Assembly: GCA_030612305.1 (NCBI GenBank)
Contig: JAUWOG010000007.1
Span: 1-15,447, forward strand
Source: Armatimonadota bacterium
Lineage (GTDB): Bacteria > Armatimonadota > Zipacnadia > Zipacnadales > UBA11051
Direction: 5' to 3'
Length of the DNA: 15,447 nt
This document shows, piece after piece, positions 1 to 7,552 of this stretch. Each line of letters starts with the position of its first letter. Positions within the stretch are counted from its first letter, which is position 1. The notes beneath the pieces are model-generated. The model saw only the letters and a program-made list of their open reading frames with translations, made no database searches and was not told where the DNA came from. Both the position numbers and the translations under genes were made by a program.

Positions 1-684
1 CGTATCGCTGCTCGCATCAGCGCCGGCCTCACGGCGGACTGCACGGGGCTGTCCATCGAAGAGGAAGACGGCATCAAGCTGCTCTATCAGACGCGGCCGG
101 CATTCGGCGGCAACATCATGGCTACCATTGTCTGTCGGCACGCTCGGCCGCAGATGTCCACCGTGCGGTCCCGGGTTTTTCTGAAAGCAGAGCCGGACGA
201 GACCAGGACCGCCGAGGTCGTGGAAGTGGCCGTGTCCATAAATGAAGACAGCGTGCTGACGAAGGTCATCGAGGTCATCAAGGAGAGCGCGGACGAGGGC
301 TCTAACCTCCAGGATGCAGATATCATCGTATCCGGCGGCCGGGGATTGAAGGCTCCCGAGAATTTCTCCCTGATACGGGACCTTGCGGACGCGATCGGCG
401 GTGCCGTCGGCGCATCGCGCGCTACGGTGGACGCCGGCTGGATCCCCGCATATCACCAGGTCGGCCAGACGGGAAAGACGGTGCATCCGAAGCTGTATAT
501 CGCCTGCGGCATATCCGGGGCGGTGCAGCATGTGGCCGGGATGGGTTCATCCGACTGCATCGTCGCAATCAACAACGACCCTGCGGCTCCCATCTTCGAC
601 GTCGCTCACTTCGGCGTCGTGGGCGACGTCTTCGAAGTCGTGCCCGCGCTGGCCAAGGCAATACGCGGGGAGTTCGGAAGCTGA
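1..684 (+). CDS. etfA: Electron transfer flavoprotein alpha subunit, 5'-truncated by window edge
   Basis: This is the C-terminal 227 residues of EtfA; the reading frame is open from base 1, so the start and roughly 90-100 residues lie outside the window (the family is usually about 320 aa). With EtfB it forms the FAD-carrying ETF dimer that passes electrons from acyl-CoA and other dehydrogenases to ETF-quinone oxidoreductase, or takes part in bifurcation. Visible FAD-domain motifs, in window-residue numbers, are GGRGL (112-116), SRATVDAGW (139-147), QVGQTG (153-158), GISGAVQH (170-177) and INNDPAAPIF (190-199). These are the classic EtfA C-terminal signature. An ATG at 118 is internal, because family-typical sequence (the PAFGGNI stretch) precedes it. 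The stop is 2 nt before fabD, so the two are probably co-transcribed. Whether it is a bifurcating type cannot be judged without the N-terminus and EtfB. Confidence 0.95.
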   Translation, partial: RIAARISAGLTADCTGLSIEEEDGIKLLYQTRPAFGGNIMATIVCRHARPQMSTVRSRVFLKAEPDETRTAEVVEVAVSINEDSVLTKVIEVIKESADEGSNLQDADIIVSGGRGLKAPENFSLIRDLADAIGGAVGASRATVDAGWIPAYHQVGQTGKTVHPKLYIACGISGAVQHVAGMGSSDCIVAINNDPAAPIFDVAHFGVVGDVFEVVPALAKAIRGEFGS

Positions 685-686
685 GT

Positions 687-1610
687 ATGATTGCCTTCAT
701 CTGCCCGGGACAGGGATCGCAAAGCGTCGGGATGGCGCAGGACATCTACGAGCAGTATCCGGTGGCGGCGGAGATGCTGGACCGGCTTGATGAGGCCGTG
801 GATTTCCCGCTGCTTGAAACGATGTTCGGCGGACCGGCGGAAACGCTGACCGCTACCGAGAATGCGCAGCCGGCGCTGCTGGCACATTCGCTGGCAGTCG
901 CGTCTGTGCTGGCGAGCGAGGGCATCGAGGCGGAGTTGGCGGCCGGACATTCGCTTGGCGAATACTCAGCCCTGGCGCTCGCCGGTGTCATCGGCGCTGA
1001 GAATGCCGTGAGACTCGTGCGTCTGCGGGGCCGCGTGATGGCCGATGCCGGCAGCGAGGGTGCCGGCGCGATGGCTGCCGTCATCGGTCTGAGTGACGAA
1101 GACCTCGAGGCGGCTGTCAATGCCGTGAGCGCCTCGCTGGTTGTTATCGCCAACTACAACTCGCCAGGCCAGACGGTCATCTCCGGTCAGCCGGAGGGCG
1201 TAGCGGCGGCATCGCAGAAGGCGACAGAACTCGGCGCCAAGCGCGTGATACCGCTGCAGGTCAGTGGCGCTTTCCACTGCGAATTGATGAAGCCGGCGGC
1301 GGAGAAGCTGGCGGCGGCTCTGGAGCAGTTCGATTTCTCGGACGCGGCAATACCTGTCGTCACCAATGTTGATGCGACTGCGCAGAGCGATGCGGCAACC
1401 TTGAAAGACGGCCTCGTCCGGCAGTTGACGCAGCCGGTTCTGTGGAAGCAGTCAATTGCCGCGATGGTGGAGGCGGGAGTTGACACGTTCGTCGAGGTCG
1501 GGGCCGGCGCGGTGCTGTCGAAGATGCTGAAGCGGTCGGGTCTTGAGGCGACGATACTGAGCACGGGGAGCGCGGGGGCCGTTGCGGAAGTGATACGGGA
1601 GTTGACGTGA
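687..1610 (+). CDS. fabD: Malonyl-CoA:ACP transacylase
   Basis: FabD moves the malonyl group from malonyl-CoA to holo-ACP, supplying the extender for type II fatty-acid synthesis in the cytoplasm. The 307 aa match the family length (about 310). The GQGSQ motif is at residues 8-12, the nucleophile elbow GHSLG at 87-91 has catalytic Ser89, Arg117 lies in GRVMAD (malonyl carboxylate contact in the family), and His197 in GAFH completes the Ser-His pair. All agree with E. coli FabD positions within a few residues. The ATG starts 2 nt after the etfA stop; a GGGGAG about 14 nt upstream is a distant SD, so translational coupling to etfA is likely. It is followed by a strong hairpin and fabG. fabH and plsX, which often precede fabD, are not seen here. 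Confidence 0.97.
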   Translation: MIAFICPGQGSQSVGMAQDIYEQYPVAAEMLDRLDEAVDFPLLETMFGGPAETLTATENAQPALLAHSLAVASVLASEGIEAELAAGHSLGEYSALALAGVIGAENAVRLVRLRGRVMADAGSEGAGAMAAVIGLSDEDLEAAVNAVSASLVVIANYNSPGQTVISGQPEGVAAASQKATELGAKRVIPLQVSGAFHCELMKPAAEKLAAALEQFDFSDAAIPVVTNVDATAQSDAATLKDGLVRQLTQPVLWKQSIAAMVEAGVDTFVEVGAGAVLSKMLKRSGLEATILSTGSAGAVAEVIRELT

Positions 1611-1615
1611 ACGGA

Positions 1616-1652
1616 CTCGGGCTGACCTGCGCCTGGCGCAGGTCAGGCCGAG
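1616..1652 (+). other. Long intercistronic hairpin between fabD and fabG
   Basis: CTGACCTGCGC (1622-1632) pairs perfectly with GCGCAGGTCAG (1636-1646) around a 3-nt loop. Beyond a G/G mismatch the stem continues with CTCGG (1616-1620) against CCGAG (1648-1652), giving 16 bp in all. It begins 6 nt after the fabD stop. No T tract follows, so it is not a standard intrinsic terminator. An mRNA stabiliser, an RNase III site or a pause element is more likely (inference). Confidence 0.8.
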
Positions 1653-1678
1653 CCACCCATTGGTGAATTATTCGGGTT

Positions 1679-1685
1679 GGGAGGG
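1679..1685 (+). promoter_or_regulatory. Ribosome binding site deciding the fabG start
   Basis: GGGAGGG is a near-perfect anti-16S match and lies 6 nt before the TTG at 1692. It selects that TTG over the upstream in-frame TTG at 1677, which overlaps the site itself. Confidence 0.8.
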
Positions 1686-1691
1686 TGGCCA

Positions 1692-2438
1692 TTGAACCTG
1701 GGGGACAGGGTTGCGATAATAACGGGTTGTGGAGGCGGCCTGGGCCGGGCGATGGCGGTGAGGATGGCCGGCCTTGGCGCGGACATTGTGATCAATGACA
1801 TCCCGCAGGCTGAAGAGGCCGCTAACGAGGTGGCAGAGCTAGTGGCGCAGCTGGGCCGCAAGGGCTTTGTCGCGCTCGGCAGCGTCACTTCGGCTGATGA
1901 CGTGGGCGCGATGGTCGAGCAGGTCATGAACGAGTTCGGCAGGATTGACATCCTCGTCAACAACGCCGGCATCACGCGGGACACGCTGATGATAAGGATG
2001 TCGGAGGACGACTGGGACATCGTGCTGGACATCAATCTGAAGGGTGCCTTCCTCTGCACAAAGGCGATTGCGCGACCGATGATGAAGGCCCGGTCGGGCC
2101 GGATTGTCAATATCGCCTCGGTCTCCGGGGTCATGGGCAATGTGGGTCAAGCGAACTACTCGGCGTCAAAGGGCGGCCTCATCGCGCTGACGAAGACCAC
2201 TGCCAAGGAGCTGGCGCCGCGTGGCATCACCTGCAACGCCGTGGCTCCCGGGTTCATCGAAACAAAGATGACCGAGGAACTGGATGAAGAGGTGCGGCAG
2301 GAGTGGCTGCGGAGTATCCCGCTGGGCCGTGCCGGAACGCCTGAGGATGTCGCCGACGTTGTTGCTTTTCTGGCTTCGGATGCGGCCGGCTATGTCACCG
2401 GGCAGGTGCTCAATATTGACGGCGGCTTGATAATGTAG
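1692..2438 (+). CDS. fabG: 3-oxoacyl-ACP reductase (SDR family)
   Basis: FabG reduces 3-oxoacyl-ACP to 3-hydroxyacyl-ACP in each elongation cycle. From the TTG at 1692 it is 248 aa, typical for FabG, with N-terminus MNLGDRVAIITG. The SDR features are a glycine loop TGCGGGLG (11-18), NNAG (90-93), Asn114, Ser143, Tyr156 and Lys160 (YSASK) forming the catalytic tetrad, and a PGF motif at 186-188. The oddity is cofactor-related. The usual Arg of the TGASRGIG loop is absent, and strand beta2 ends in Asp36 (VIND). In SDRs this pattern generally favours NAD(H) over NADPH. Its position between fabD and acpP supports the FabG assignment, but an NAD-linked 3-hydroxyacyl dehydrogenase role cannot be excluded. 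Confidence 0.93.
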   Translation: MNLGDRVAIITGCGGGLGRAMAVRMAGLGADIVINDIPQAEEAANEVAELVAQLGRKGFVALGSVTSADDVGAMVEQVMNEFGRIDILVNNAGITRDTLMIRMSEDDWDIVLDINLKGAFLCTKAIARPMMKARSGRIVNIASVSGVMGNVGQANYSASKGGLIALTKTTAKELAPRGITCNAVAPGFIETKMTEELDEEVRQEWLRSIPLGRAGTPEDVADVVAFLASDAAGYVTGQVLNIDGGLIM

Positions 2439-2523
2439 GAAACTGTTCTTTACGAAACACTGGCAGAGCGTACTACGGGTGTTGATTACATAGCGCGGAA
2501 AACGGAAACTGGAGGTAGTTGCT

Positions 2524-2757
2524 GTGGCATTGTATGAGAAAGTGAAAGAGATTGTCGTCCGTGAATTGTCCGTTCCTGAGAGTCAGGTAACTGAGAGCGC
2601 CACATTTCAGGGCGATCTGAACGCCGACTCCTTGGACGTAGTAGAATTGGTCATGGCCTTTGAGGACGAGTTCGACGTGGAGATCCCGGACGAACAAGCG
2701 GAGAAGATCATAAGTGTGGGCGACGCGGTATCGTACCTCGAGAAGAAGACGGTCTGA
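2524..2757 (+). CDS. acpP: Acyl carrier protein
   Basis: This is a 77-aa acidic four-helix carrier that holds growing acyl chains on a 4'-phosphopantetheine arm. The attachment motif DSLD has its Ser at residue 36, the standard position, and helix II follows with VVELVMAFEDEFDVEIPDE. The start is GTG with a strong SD, GGAGG, at 2511-2515 (8 nt spacing). The 85-nt gap from fabG holds no promoter I can defend. The coding sequence is less GC-rich than its neighbours, with codons typical of a highly expressed gene. It needs holo-ACP synthase, which is not in the window. Confidence 0.98.
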   Translation: MALYEKVKEIVVRELSVPESQVTESATFQGDLNADSLDVVELVMAFEDEFDVEIPDEQAEKIISVGDAVSYLEKKTV

Positions 2758-2889
2758 GTGCGGCTTTGCATCTTGCTGCACAACGGGGAGTCACCGGCCC
2801 TCTCTCTCCAGTGTTCCGTGTCGGTTGGCGGCATCGAGGCCGCCGTTAGCAGCGTTGCAGTCAGCATCATCATGACGGATCTATCATCT

Positions 2890-4125
2890 ATGAAGAGGCG
2901 AGTTGTCATCACAGGTGTCGGTGTGCTCTCATGCTTCGGTGTGGGCGCGGACACGATGTGGGATGCGCTCTGCAACGAGCAGTGCGGCATTGACAGAATC
3001 ACGCGCCTTGATCCCAGCGAGTACAAGACGCAGATCGCTGCCGAGGTCAGGGACTTCGATGTCGCGGAACGCGTGGACGCGAAGTTGAGCAAGCGCGCCG
3101 ATCCCTTCACCCAGTATGCCCTCTACTGCACCGACATTGCCCTTGAGCAATCGGGGCTGGAAGTGACCGAAGAGAACTGCGATCAAGTCGGTGTCCTGAT
3201 CGGTTCTGGTATCGGCGGCATGGACACGTGGCAGAGGGAGTATGAGAAACTCCTCGCCAGAGGGCCCGGGCGCGTCAGTCCGTTCCTGGTGCCGATGCTC
3301 ATCATTGACATGGCTGCCGGGATGGTGGCGATGCAGACGGGAGCCAAGGGGCCGAATCTGGCCATCGTCACGGCCTGTGCATCGGGCGCTCATGCCATCG
3401 GTGAGGCGGCGGCGATCATTGCGCGCGGTCAAGCCGACGCCATGATCACGGGCGGCTCGGAAGCGGCCGTCACTGCGACGGCTATGAGTGGCTTCTGTTC
3501 GGCAGGGGCGTTGTCAGAGCGCAACGATACTCCGAAGCAGGCTTGCCGCCCGATGGACAGAGACCGCGATGGATTCGTAGTGGGCGAGGGGGCCGCCATC
3601 ATCGTGCTCGAGGAGTACGAGTACGCCAGGGCGCGAGACGCAGACATCATTGGCGAGATACTCGGCTTCGGGATGAGTGCCGACGCCTATCACATCACTG
3701 CCCCGGCCCCGGACGGAGAAGGCGCGGTCCGTGCCATGCGCGCAGCGCTGAAGGATGCAGGCATCCATCAGGATCAGATAGACCATATCAACGCGCACGC
3801 CCCGGCCACGCCCGGCGGCGATGCGATGGAAGCTCGCGCCATATTGACACTCTACGGCGACGACTCGCCGCCGGTGAGTTCCACGAAGGGGAATCACGGG
3901 CACATGCTGGGTGCCACCGGTGCCGCCGAGCTGGTCATGGCGCTGATGGCCGCCGAACACGGTTACATCCCCCCGACGCTGAACTGTGAGCATCCGGATG
4001 ATTTCATGACCTTCGACATTGTGCGTGGTGAAGGCCGGGAAGCCTCCATAGAGACCGTGATGAGCAATTCATTTGGCTTCGGCGGACACAACGCGGTGTT
4101 GATAGCCCGGCGTGGATGCGCCTGA
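2890..4125 (+). CDS. fabF: 3-oxoacyl-ACP synthase II (KAS II)
   Basis: FabF condenses malonyl-ACP with acyl-ACP, the elongating Claisen step. Starting at the ATG that gives MKRRVVITGVG it is 411 aa, as expected. Catalytic residues are Cys163 (TACASG), His303 (NAHAP), Lys333 (SSTK) and His338 (GH), each within two positions of E. coli FabF. The C-terminal NSFGFGGHNA motif is intact. Two motifs deviate: the usual HGTSTP reads HAPATP, and the usual STKSMTGH reads STKGNHGH. The frame is open back to a GTG at 2758, directly after the acpP stop, and an ATG at 2872 would add six residues. None of the three has a good SD; 2890 is chosen from family alignment. The hairpin at 4164-4192 follows the gene. 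Confidence 0.95.
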   Translation: MKRRVVITGVGVLSCFGVGADTMWDALCNEQCGIDRITRLDPSEYKTQIAAEVRDFDVAERVDAKLSKRADPFTQYALYCTDIALEQSGLEVTEENCDQVGVLIGSGIGGMDTWQREYEKLLARGPGRVSPFLVPMLIIDMAAGMVAMQTGAKGPNLAIVTACASGAHAIGEAAAIIARGQADAMITGGSEAAVTATAMSGFCSAGALSERNDTPKQACRPMDRDRDGFVVGEGAAIIVLEEYEYARARDADIIGEILGFGMSADAYHITAPAPDGEGAVRAMRAALKDAGIHQDQIDHINAHAPATPGGDAMEARAILTLYGDDSPPVSSTKGNHGHMLGATGAAELVMALMAAEHGYIPPTLNCEHPDDFMTFDIVRGEGREASIETVMSNSFGFGGHNAVLIARRGCA

Positions 4126-4163
4126 GCCGGGAGCCGGCACCGCCGCAGCGTCTCTACTGAATA

Positions 4164-4192
4164 TCGGCCCCGGTCGTCTGGCGCGGGGCCGA
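4164..4192 (+). terminator. Hairpin between fabF and rnc, possible weak terminator or attenuator
   Basis: TCGGCCCC (4164-4171) pairs perfectly with GGGGCCGA (4185-4192), an 8-bp stem with a 13-nt loop containing TCTGG. It lies 38 nt after the fabF stop and is followed by ACTGTTTCGTC, a poor T tract. It may terminate partially or act as a processing signal ahead of rnc. The rest of the 210-nt fabF-rnc gap shows nothing clear before the SD at 4321. Confidence 0.55.
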
Positions 4193-4320
4193 ACTGTTTC
4201 GTCAATGCGGTCTATCGGGCTGAGCGAATATCCTCGGGGTTCGGAGTCGGCGACGGCCCTCATGTGCCATCTTTGGGGCCGGCTGAGGAGCAATCGCGAG
4301 CAGTTCAGGGCCGGCCGCGC

Positions 4321-4326
4321 GGAGGG
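4321..4326 (+). promoter_or_regulatory. Ribosome binding site deciding the rnc start
   Basis: GGAGGG lies 9 nt before the GTG at 4336 and 6 nt before an adjacent in-frame TTG at 4333. It argues against the in-frame GTG at 4264, which would add a proline/glycine-rich segment not expected in RNase III. Confidence 0.65.
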
Positions 4327-4335
4327 ATTGCGTTG

Positions 4336-5058
4336 GTGTCTGAGCGAGATTGGGATGAGGTGCGGAGAGCGCTGGAGTTGCCCTCGGAGCAGGATCCGGC
4401 GCTGCTCGAGCAAGCCTTCTGCCACGGGTCATACGTGCGCGAGGAGGGCCTCTCGACGCTGACGTCGAATCAGCGGCTTGAGTTCCTGGGGGATGCGGTG
4501 CTTGACATGGTTCTGGCCGCCGAGCTGTACGAGCAGAATCCGACTCTCACCGAGGGAGAGTTGACGAAACTGAAGGCCGGGCTCGTGCGCGCCGAAACGC
4601 TCCACGAGCTCGCGACAACCCTTGGCCTCGGGCAGTACCTGTTGCTGGGGTGTGGGGAGGAGGAGAGCGGCGGGCGACGCAAGCCCTCGATCCTCGCCGA
4701 CTGCCTTGAAGCGCTCATCGCCGCCATCTATCTCTCCTGCGGGTGGGAGGCGGTGCGCGATTTCATCGCCCGCAATTTCTCATCCCTGATAGCGCAGATG
4801 GACGCCGGCGAGCTGAGCTACGACTACAAGACGTACCTGCAGGAACTGCTGCAGGCGAACGGGGGGCAGCCGCCGACGTATGTGACGGTGGAAACACTCG
4901 GCCCGCCGCACCAGCGCACCTTCATCATGGAAGTGCGGTTCAGGGGCCGAGTGATAGGAAGCGGGCAGGGCGGCAGCAAGCAGGAGGCAGAGCAGAACGC
5001 CGCTGCTGAGGCCTTTGACAGCCAGGATGACTGGCTCCCCGAACTGCGTTCCCCGTAG
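4336..5058 (+). CDS. rnc: Ribonuclease III
   Basis: RNase III cleaves double-stranded RNA, processing rRNA precursors and many mRNA leaders. From the GTG at 4336 it is 240 aa, near the usual 220-240. The signature NQRLEFLGD (residues 45-53) contains metal ligands Glu49 and Asp53, and Asp122 and Glu125 occur in DCLEALIAAIYL; together these form the acidic cleavage centre. The second position of the signature is Gln rather than the commoner Glu, a substitution I believe also occurs in other bacteria. A C-terminal dsRNA-binding domain spans about 164-228, with the basic GSGQGGSKQEAEQNAA segment. fabF upstream and rnc next to it is a conserved order. In other bacteria RNase III controls pnp mRNA, and pnp lies about 6.5 kb downstream here. 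Confidence 0.96.
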   Translation: MSERDWDEVRRALELPSEQDPALLEQAFCHGSYVREEGLSTLTSNQRLEFLGDAVLDMVLAAELYEQNPTLTEGELTKLKAGLVRAETLHELATTLGLGQYLLLGCGEEESGGRRKPSILADCLEALIAAIYLSCGWEAVRDFIARNFSSLIAQMDAGELSYDYKTYLQELLQANGGQPPTYVTVETLGPPHQRTFIMEVRFRGRVIGSGQGGSKQEAEQNAAAEAFDSQDDWLPELRSP

Positions 5059-5148
5059 CAGTCTTACCCCGCGACAGCGTTACCCACTCATCCAAACGCG
5101 AGACGCACGATGCAGGAGTAATGCCGCACTGTTGCGAAATGTCTTCTG

Positions 5149-7548
5149 ATGACACATCGGCTCCGCATCTGGGGAAGCTGCCTGCTATGCCTGCTGTTGC
5201 TGCTGGGCGGCGAGAGGAATGTGTCCGGCGAGGCGAACAAGCCGGGCCCGTTCACCTTCGTCTATGGCCTGGACAGTGGCGGTGCCCTGGCTGACCTGAA
5301 GGCCTTCGGTGTCAACACACTCTACATTGATCTGCATCCTGCCGAGCTAAGCAACCTGGCGTCCGTGCGCAGCCAGATAGCAGAAGCCAGTGCGGCGGGC
5401 TACCGCGTCATCGTCGGGATTCCCACCACGAGCTTTGAGACGCTCCCCACCTCCCCGTGGTCGGACACGTATGTGACCGCTGTCTGTGGGCAGATAGACA
5501 GCGTCGTGACGGCGCTGCGCGACGAGGCGGGCATCAGCGCGTGGGCGACAGGGCATTCTCTGGAGAAGTCCATCAGCTACCGCAATGATGATTTCCAGCA
5601 GTTCCTACAGATGCGCTACGAGAGCATTGAGAGCCTGAACCGGCACTGGACTGCGCACTACCGGACATGGAAGGGCGTCACACTGCGTGGCGCGCTGGGG
5701 TTGCATGCGGGCGAGACGTTTGCGTTCGGGCCGGCGGCGGTTGATGTGGCCGACTACCGCATCCACGCCTTCGGGCAGGTAATGCAACTGTGGGCTCGCC
5801 GCGTGAAGGCCCTCGATAGCTCTCGGCTTCTCCTGACCGGACGCATCACGCTCTACAGCAGCATCCTGGCTGTGCCGCCGGAATACGACGTCATCGTCGT
5901 GAGCATGCCGCCGGACATCATCAGTCCCGATTACCCGCGACACGGCGATTATGTGACGCACAATGTTGAGGCGGTGGACATGGCCCGGCGTGGGGGGCGC
6001 TTTGATGTGATACCTGTGCTGCGGATGCCGCTTGCCGGGGAGCCGGGCTACGCAGGAGGCCTGCGCGACTGGGTGCTCGAGGCGCACATGCACGGCGCGT
6101 GTGGCGTCGGCCTCGAGAACTGGCAGCGCTTCGCCAACAACCCCGGCATGAGGCGGCACGCCCTCGAGCCGCTTGCCGAAGCGTGGCCCCTGGTGGACTT
6201 CAGTGCCGCGCCGAGGCCCACGGCCGCCGTCGTTCTCTCCCCGTACGCAGAGGGCTATCAGATAGCGGGTCAGCCTGTGTATGGCCATATCAAGGGCTTT
6301 GGCGGCGGAGAGCCGACCAACCTCATTCACGGCTTGCGGATGGGCACCTGTTTCGGTCTCCTCGACTACCTCACGGCGGCTGACCTGGAAAGCGCCGACC
6401 TGGATCGCTACGGAGTAATCATCGCACCGGCGGCGCTCGGTGTCACCGAAGAGCAATGCCGGCTCCTGGCGCGGTACGTGAAGTCGGGCGGTGCGCTGCT
6501 GGCCGATCTCGGGATAGGCCTGCACCAGACCGGCTCGTGGCTGCATCTGGCTGCACCGCTGCAGGAGGTCTTCGGCATCAGAGAGCTCGTCGGCGGGGAG
6601 GCGCAAGTAGGAACTCTCGGCGTTACTGGAACGATAGCGGAGCTGCCGCACGTCAAGCGGGGGATGCGGAGTGCGGGGACCTTCCGGCGGCTTGCGCCAC
6701 GGGGTGTCTCGGCACCGGCGCCTCTGGCTCGCGCCTACAGCGTCAATTCGAATGTCGCGATGGCGAGTCTCGTCGGAGGCTGTGTCCCGCTCGCGATAAT
6801 GCATGCCGAAGTGACGGCTGACGACCAGCCGCTGTTCGCCGGGCTGATGTGCAATGACTACGGCCGCGGACTGGGCATCTTCGCCACCCATCTGCTGTAC
6901 TCATGTTGGCCGCTGTCTGACCGCCTCAGCACCGCCCTGCACTACGACCTGATGCTGCGGCGAGCCGACTGCGAACTTGTGGACGCGCCCTTCCTGCCGG
7001 AGGTGATGGAGGTCAGTCTCGAGCTGGACGGGATCCGCATGTTGAACGGCGGGAGCAAGAGCGCGACCCACGGCGTGGCACTGTATGGTCAGGGCGACCG
7101 CCTCGTCGCGGACGTTGTCACGATCAATCGCGCCGGCTACATGGCCGGTGAAGAACGCCAGGAGATTGTGGTGACGCTGGCCGAGCATTCGACGAGGTTC
7201 TTTCCCTTCACCCACATCGTAGCCCAGCCGTATGATGCTGAGGTCAGTGCAATCGTTGTTGAACGCACCCCGCAGCGAGTCGAGCTGGTGGTGGCAGGCC
7301 CGGGAGCCGTGTTCGCTCCGTTTCGCGGCAGGCCGTACCGCTTCACACGGCCTGACGGTCCCGTGCGAGTTCGCTTTGCCATATCCGAGGGGGGAGTGTA
7401 CCCGGTCCCGGCGGGGTCCCGCCACACGGTGACCATCACCTCGGACCGCAACAAAACGCGCCGCCTCGAAGTGCTTGCCCAGGGCGGCGCGCTTACTTTC
7501 ACACAAGACGTTGTTCGCGGGCACATAGCCATTCAGCCCGCCCGCTGA
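5149..7548 (+). CDS. Exported GH42-like glycosidase-type protein with GATase-like domain; catalytic status doubtful
   Basis: A 799-aa protein resembling GH42 beta-galactosidases, recognised by fold-level motifs rather than high identity. Residues 1-27 look like a signal peptide (positive start, a CLLCLLLLLGG core, possible cleavage near VSG-EA), so it is probably exported. Residues 33-350 look like a TIM barrel; the FQQFLQMRYESIESLNRHW stretch (149-167) matches the GH42 segment after the acid/base residue, which would be Glu139. Where GH42 enzymes carry the nucleophile Glu on strand 7, this protein reads VIPVLRMPLAG (288-297), with Arg292 at the expected place. Residues 355-500 resemble the central GATase-like trimerisation domain (VIIAPAALGVTEEQ, YVKSGGALLADL). 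The rest looks beta-rich and is unassigned. No strong SD precedes the ATG, but an in-frame stop at 5119 rules out a longer start. Substrate is unknown. Confidence 0.65.
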   Translation: MTHRLRIWGSCLLCLLLLLGGERNVSGEANKPGPFTFVYGLDSGGALADLKAFGVNTLYIDLHPAELSNLASVRSQIAEASAAGYRVIVGIPTTSFETLPTSPWSDTYVTAVCGQIDSVVTALRDEAGISAWATGHSLEKSISYRNDDFQQFLQMRYESIESLNRHWTAHYRTWKGVTLRGALGLHAGETFAFGPAAVDVADYRIHAFGQVMQLWARRVKALDSSRLLLTGRITLYSSILAVPPEYDVIVVSMPPDIISPDYPRHGDYVTHNVEAVDMARRGGRFDVIPVLRMPLAGEPGYAGGLRDWVLEAHMHGACGVGLENWQRFANNPGMRRHALEPLAEAWPLVDFSAAPRPTAAVVLSPYAEGYQIAGQPVYGHIKGFGGGEPTNLIHGLRMGTCFGLLDYLTAADLESADLDRYGVIIAPAALGVTEEQCRLLARYVKSGGALLADLGIGLHQTGSWLHLAAPLQEVFGIRELVGGEAQVGTLGVTGTIAELPHVKRGMRSAGTFRRLAPRGVSAPAPLARAYSVNSNVAMASLVGGCVPLAIMHAEVTADDQPLFAGLMCNDYGRGLGIFATHLLYSCWPLSDRLSTALHYDLMLRRADCELVDAPFLPEVMEVSLELDGIRMLNGGSKSATHGVALYGQGDRLVADVVTINRAGYMAGEERQEIVVTLAEHSTRFFPFTHIVAQPYDAEVSAIVVERTPQRVELVVAGPGAVFAPFRGRPYRFTRPDGPVRVRFAISEGGVYPVPAGSRHTVTITSDRNKTRRLEVLAQGGALTFTQDVVRGHIAIQPAR

Positions 7549-7552
7549 AGTG

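Noticed and set aside
2449..2476. Possible acpP promoter TTTACG-16-TACTAC
   Set aside because: The -10 matches only 3/6 and the spacing is short; too weak to call despite acpP usually being highly expressed.
5121..5294. 57-codon frame starting just after AGGAG and overlapping the GH42-like start
   Set aside because: The SD-to-ATG spacing is only 2 nt, the product has no recognisable feature, and most of it overlaps the signal peptide region in another frame. A translational-coupling role is possible but unsupported.
5605..6891. 428-codon minus-strand open frame opposite the GH42-like gene
   Set aside because: The + strand frame has a signal peptide and domain-like segments over 799 aa; the antisense frame shows biased composition and no family features.
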